Shown here: positions 13,951 to 17,263 of the stretch, one piece after another
How positions within the stretch are numbered: position 1 is the stretch's first letter
Layout: every line of letters begins with the position of its first letter
NCBI RefSeq assembly: GCF_000988165.1
Contig: NW_020169375.1
Coordinates: forward strand, 1 to 17,263
From: Vairimorpha ceranae
Lineage: Eukaryota; Microsporidia; Nosematidae
Length of the DNA: 17,263 nt
Reading direction: 5' to 3'
Notes under the pieces: generated by a model
Seen by the model: the letters and a program-made list of their open reading frames with translations, nothing else
The model's database searches: none
Told to the model about the DNA's origin: nothing
Position numbers and translations under genes: made by a program

Positions 13951-16884
13951 ATGTCAAAAAGTGATATTGTTTTTTTACAAACAGATATTGATTATATTCT
14001 TGACACAACGAATTTGAATGTTTCTGAACCAATCATAACAATATTTGGTACAATGAAAGACGGAAGCCCTGTACAATTACTTGTTAAAGATTTCAATCCG
14101 TATTTTTATATTCAACCAGTTGGTGATCAAAATATATTTGAAGATGAAATAAGAGAGGCCATTGATAAATTATCGATAAAAGGAAAGCTTTTAAATGTCA
14201 GTACATCTATGAAATATCCTTTGTATGGATATTCTGAATCTAAGTCATTATTTTATAAATTAACTTTTAATACTCCATCAGTTTTTTATCAAATAAAGCC
14301 AATTCTTGAAGCGGGAATTCTAATAAAAAATCGGTTGGTGCGCTTTAAATTATTCGAAAGTAATTTTCCATTTGTCTTAAGATTTATGGTTGATATGAAT
14401 ATTGTTGGAATGCAATATCTTAAAATTAAGCGATATATTGTTTTATCATCGAATCCATTTGTAATATCCTGTTCTTACGTGGATGTTGTGCCACTGGAAA
14501 TTAAAAATGAATATGTCAAGCTGCCTAAATTTAAAATTTTAAGTATAGACATAGAATGTATTAGCTTAGATAAAATATCTTTTCCAGTAGCTACAAAAGA
14601 TCCAATTATACAGATCGGTAATACTGTTTCTTATTCAGATGATCCTAGCAAGATTGAGCAGGTAATTTTCTGTTTAAAAGAAACTGCGCCAATTCCCGGT
14701 GCAATAGTAAGAAGTTTTAACACGGAGAAGGATCTTCTTATAGCATGGAAGGAATACTTTATAGATCAAAATCCTGATCTAATATTGGGTTATAATCTAA
14801 AAGGGTTTGATATTCCATACATTTTGGAAAGAGGCACCACCTTAAATATAGAAGATTTTAATAAGTTGGGGCGAACACAAAAACCATGTAAAGCCAAAGA
14901 TGCCGTTTTTAGTTCTAGACAAGTAGGATCATTAAGTACACCTGAAATAACTATCGAAGGGCGAATTGTTTTTGATCTAATGCAGATTATTCGACGAGAA
15001 CATAAATTAAGAAGTTATTCGTTAAATTCGGTGAGTTTACATTTTTTACAAGAACAAAAAGAAGATGTGCCACACAACTCGATGCATGATCTACAGGAAG
15101 GTAATAAAGATACTAGAAAACGTATTGCTTCGTATTGTTTGAAAGATACCATTTTACCTTTAAGATTATTTAATAAGCTAAATATTTTGATTAATTATAC
15201 AGAATTGGCTCGTGTGATGGGCGTGCCTTTAGAATATTTTTCAAGTAGAGGCGTAGGAATAAAGGTTTTAACACTTATTTATCGAGCAGCAGCAGAAAAT
15301 GATTATCTTATTCCTGTATTAGACGTTGAGGATAATGATTCTACATATGAAGGGGGGTTTGTTATGGATCCCATGCGCGGGTTTTATCCGCAACCCATTG
15401 CAGTTTTAGATTTTTCGTCATTATATCCTTCTATTATGATTAGTCGTAATCTATGTTATTCAACGTTGTTGACAAAAGAACAATATGACAAATTTGGAGG
15501 AACTAAAACGCCCACTAATAATTATTTTGTAGATTCAAAAGTTAAGCAAGGTCTTCTTCCTAAAGTACTCATAAATTTATTAGCATCAAGAAAAGCAACT
15601 AAAAAAGAAATGAATGCAGAATCAGATCCTGGGATTAAAGCATGTTTAAATGCTAGACAAACAGCCATTAAAGTTTGTGCAAATTCTATTTATGGATTTA
15701 CAGGCGCAAATACAGGTAAACTGCCTTGTGTTGAGATATCACAAAGCACTACATCTTTTGGTAGAGAAATGATTGCTTTTACTAAAAATATTATAGAATC
15801 TACATTTTGTAAAGAAAAAGGATATTCACATGATTCTATTGTAATTTACGGTGATACCGATTCCGTTATGATTAATTTCAAAGAAAATGATATGAAGAGG
15901 GTTTTTGAGATGGCAAGTGAAATTTCGGAATTTGTGACAACTAAATTTATAAAACCAGTTTCTTTGGAATTTGAGAAGGTGTATTATCCTTATTTGCTTA
16001 TTAATAAGAAGAGATATGCTGGATTAATTTATAATAATCCCAATACTCCGAGTAAAATAGACACTAAAGGAATTGAAACTGTAAGACGTGATAATTGCAA
16101 TTTAGTAAAGGAAGTAATAGAAACGTGTTTAAATAAGATTTTATATGATAAAGATGTTGAAGGTGCCAAAATTTATGTTAAAAAAATTGTACAGGATTTG
16201 TATCAAGGCAAGATAGACCTCAGTCAATTAGTAATTTCGAAATCTATAACAAAAGCAGGAGATAAATATGCTAGTAAACAAGCACATGTAGAATTGGCAG
16301 AAAAAATGCGTAAAAGGGGAGATGAGTCTGCTGGTGCGCTGGGGAATAGAGTTGCATATATTATGGTAGAAAAAGGTAAAAAAGTTGCAGGATACGATAA
16401 AGCAGAAGATCCAGTTTACGTTTTAGAACATAATTTACCAATAGATACTGAATATTATATAGAGCAACAGCTAGCAAAACCACTGCATAGGTTATTTGAA
16501 CCAATTGTAGATAATGTATCAGAATTATTAAAGGGTGAACATACAAGGGTAGTAACAAATATTGTTAAAGCCAAAGGGCCGATGAATGCATTTTTACAAG
16601 CAAAGGTTACTTGCGTTGGATGTAAGGCATCTGGTACTATTTTATGCAAATCTTGTCAGCCTAATTTTTATAAACATCTTATAAAATTACAAACAGACGT
16701 AGAAAATAAGAAAAAATTATTTAATGAATGTTGGACTGAGTGTCAAAGATGCCAAGGAAGCCTACAGGATGAAATATTATGTGCTAACAGAGATTGTCCA
16801 ATATTTTACATGAGAACACGGGTTAAAAAAGAATTATTTCCGCTAGGAAATAAATTAAAAACCCTAAGAGAATTTGAATGGTAA
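13951..16884 (+). CDS. POL3: DNA polymerase delta catalytic subunit
   Basis: This is the replicative family-B polymerase that extends the lagging strand with PCNA and proofreads through a 3'-5' exonuclease. Exonuclease motifs: Exo I D200/E202 (SIDIECI), Exo II N282 and D287 (YNLKGFDIPY), Exo III Y395 and D399 (YCLKDT). Polymerase motifs: motif A D487-FSSLYPSI, motif B K574 through NSIYG (578-582), motif C YGDTDS (633-638) with D635 and D637. All catalytic carboxylates are present. The C-terminal domain has the two cysteine clusters of delta: CysA C888, C891, C899, C902, and CysB C931, C934, C944, C949, the latter binding an iron-sulfur cluster in yeast. This tail and the motif spelling distinguish delta from alpha, epsilon and zeta. 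At 977 residues it is about 120 shorter than yeast Pol3 (1097), mostly at the N-terminus. AATAAA overlaps the stop. Confidence 0.97.
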   Translation: MSKSDIVFLQTDIDYILDTTNLNVSEPIITIFGTMKDGSPVQLLVKDFNPYFYIQPVGDQNIFEDEIREAIDKLSIKGKLLNVSTSMKYPLYGYSESKSLFYKLTFNTPSVFYQIKPILEAGILIKNRLVRFKLFESNFPFVLRFMVDMNIVGMQYLKIKRYIVLSSNPFVISCSYVDVVPLEIKNEYVKLPKFKILSIDIECISLDKISFPVATKDPIIQIGNTVSYSDDPSKIEQVIFCLKETAPIPGAIVRSFNTEKDLLIAWKEYFIDQNPDLILGYNLKGFDIPYILERGTTLNIEDFNKLGRTQKPCKAKDAVFSSRQVGSLSTPEITIEGRIVFDLMQIIRREHKLRSYSLNSVSLHFLQEQKEDVPHNSMHDLQEGNKDTRKRIASYCLKDTILPLRLFNKLNILINYTELARVMGVPLEYFSSRGVGIKVLTLIYRAAAENDYLIPVLDVEDNDSTYEGGFVMDPMRGFYPQPIAVLDFSSLYPSIMISRNLCYSTLLTKEQYDKFGGTKTPTNNYFVDSKVKQGLLPKVLINLLASRKATKKEMNAESDPGIKACLNARQTAIKVCANSIYGFTGANTGKLPCVEISQSTTSFGREMIAFTKNIIESTFCKEKGYSHDSIVIYGDTDSVMINFKENDMKRVFEMASEISEFVTTKFIKPVSLEFEKVYYPYLLINKKRYAGLIYNNPNTPSKIDTKGIETVRRDNCNLVKEVIETCLNKILYDKDVEGAKIYVKKIVQDLYQGKIDLSQLVISKSITKAGDKYASKQAHVELAEKMRKRGDESAGALGNRVAYIMVEKGKKVAGYDKAEDPVYVLEHNLPIDTEYYIEQQLAKPLHRLFEPIVDNVSELLKGEHTRVVTNIVKAKGPMNAFLQAKVTCVGCKASGTILCKSCQPNFYKHLIKLQTDVENKKKLFNECWTECQRCQGSLQDEILCANRDCPIFYMRTRVKKELFPLGNKLKTLREFEW

Positions 16885-16938
16885 TAAAGTTATTTATTGT
16901 TTTTTATTAATAAAATCTTATTTTTTAACAGTCCTAAT

Positions 16939-17088
16939 ATGTATATTATAAAAGAAGCCTCTCGATCTAATGTTTTGTTTGATATAAAAGTTTTTTTATG
17001 CGTTTTTTCAATAATTTTTGTATACTTTAATCGCTCTTTAAGTAATACCACAAAATTATTAAATGTACAAATAATAAAACAATTCTAA
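16939..17088 (+). CDS. Doubtful 49-residue reading frame
   Basis: This weak candidate starts with ATG four bases after a CC (GTCCTAATATG) and encodes a short product with a hydrophobic middle (residues 17-30, KVFLCVFSIIFVYF) that could be a marginal membrane segment. It follows the polymerase stop by 54 bases. The frame extends upstream without an ATG to about 16897. Nothing recognisable is in the protein, and in such A+T-rich DNA a 49-codon Phe/Ile-rich frame can arise by chance. It is listed only as a possibility. Confidence 0.2.
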   Translation: MYIIKEASRSNVLFDIKVFLCVFSIIFVYFNRSLSNTTKLLNVQIIKQF

Positions 17089-17263
17089 ATAATTTATTTA
17101 TACATTTATTTTTGCCAGACAAATGCTACTTAGCTACATTTTTCTCAATCTCTACTTATGTAATAAGAAATGACTGTTTGTTGTACATAAAAAAAATTCT
17201 TTTATCACTGAAGCATGTCAAACCAATGTACATGGTTTTTGATAAAAATTATACTCTTAAACT
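17089..17263. other. A+T-rich end of window
   Basis: No gene, repeat or start-associated C-run was seen in these last bases. The stretch is too short to judge. Confidence 0.4.

Noticed and set aside
1..17263. Mobile elements, CRISPR arrays, viral genes or toxin systems
   Set aside because: No transposase, reverse transcriptase, capsid, integrase, terminal inverted repeat or spaced direct-repeat array was seen; the two tandem arrays have no spacers.

Overview
The window looks like nuclear DNA from a microsporidian, an intracellular parasite related to fungi. It is very A+T rich (roughly four-fifths by eye, not counted). It encodes eukaryotic nuclear and cytosolic proteins that are short for their families: DNA polymerase delta, TFIID subunit TAF4, a RPC82-like RNA polymerase III subunit, a 20S proteasome alpha subunit, the pre-mRNA 3'-end factor Mpe1/RBBP6, the ribosome-biogenesis factors Noc3 and Nob1, ribosomal protein eL39 and a small alpha-actinin. 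All genes read as single uninterrupted exons. The strongest lineage clue is a C-run (usually CCC) 0-7 bases before nearly every start codon, which matches the CCC-type start signal described for microsporidia. The species cannot be named from the sequence alone.

Layout: 1-1241 gene-free; 1242-2312 (+) RPC82-like; 2313-3766 gene-free; 3767-5029 (+) unrecognised coiled-coil protein; 5102-5356 tandem repeat of a 57-59 base unit; 5392-6273 (+) TAF4; 6337-6530 second, unrelated tandem repeat of a 71-72 base unit; 6551-6838 (+) small unknown; 6929-8572 (-) alpha-actinin; 8756-8914 (+) eL39; 8942-9112 (+) small unknown of 56 residues; 9155-9850 (-) Nob1; 9851-10637 gene-free; 10638-11945 (+) Noc3; 11964-12728 (-) Mpe1/RBBP6-like; 12774-13505 (+) proteasome alpha7; 13506-13950 gene-free; 13951-16884 (+) DNA polymerase delta catalytic subunit; 16939-17088 (+) a doubtful 49-residue reading frame; then nothing recognisable to the end.

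The genes are mostly housekeeping and do not form a single pathway. Three (eL39, Nob1, Noc3) belong to ribosome structure or assembly and two (TAF4, RPC82-like) to transcription initiation. Gene spacing alternates sharply between very tight (18 bases between the convergent Noc3 and Mpe1 genes; 45 bases between the divergent Mpe1 and proteasome genes) and loose (three stretches of 0.8-1.45 kb without a credible gene).

I found no obvious new multi-gene system. The observations most worth following are the near-universal C-run start signal, the two different tandem arrays that flank TAF4, the minimal alpha-actinin, the 45-base divergent promoter and three conserved-looking but unrecognised genes.
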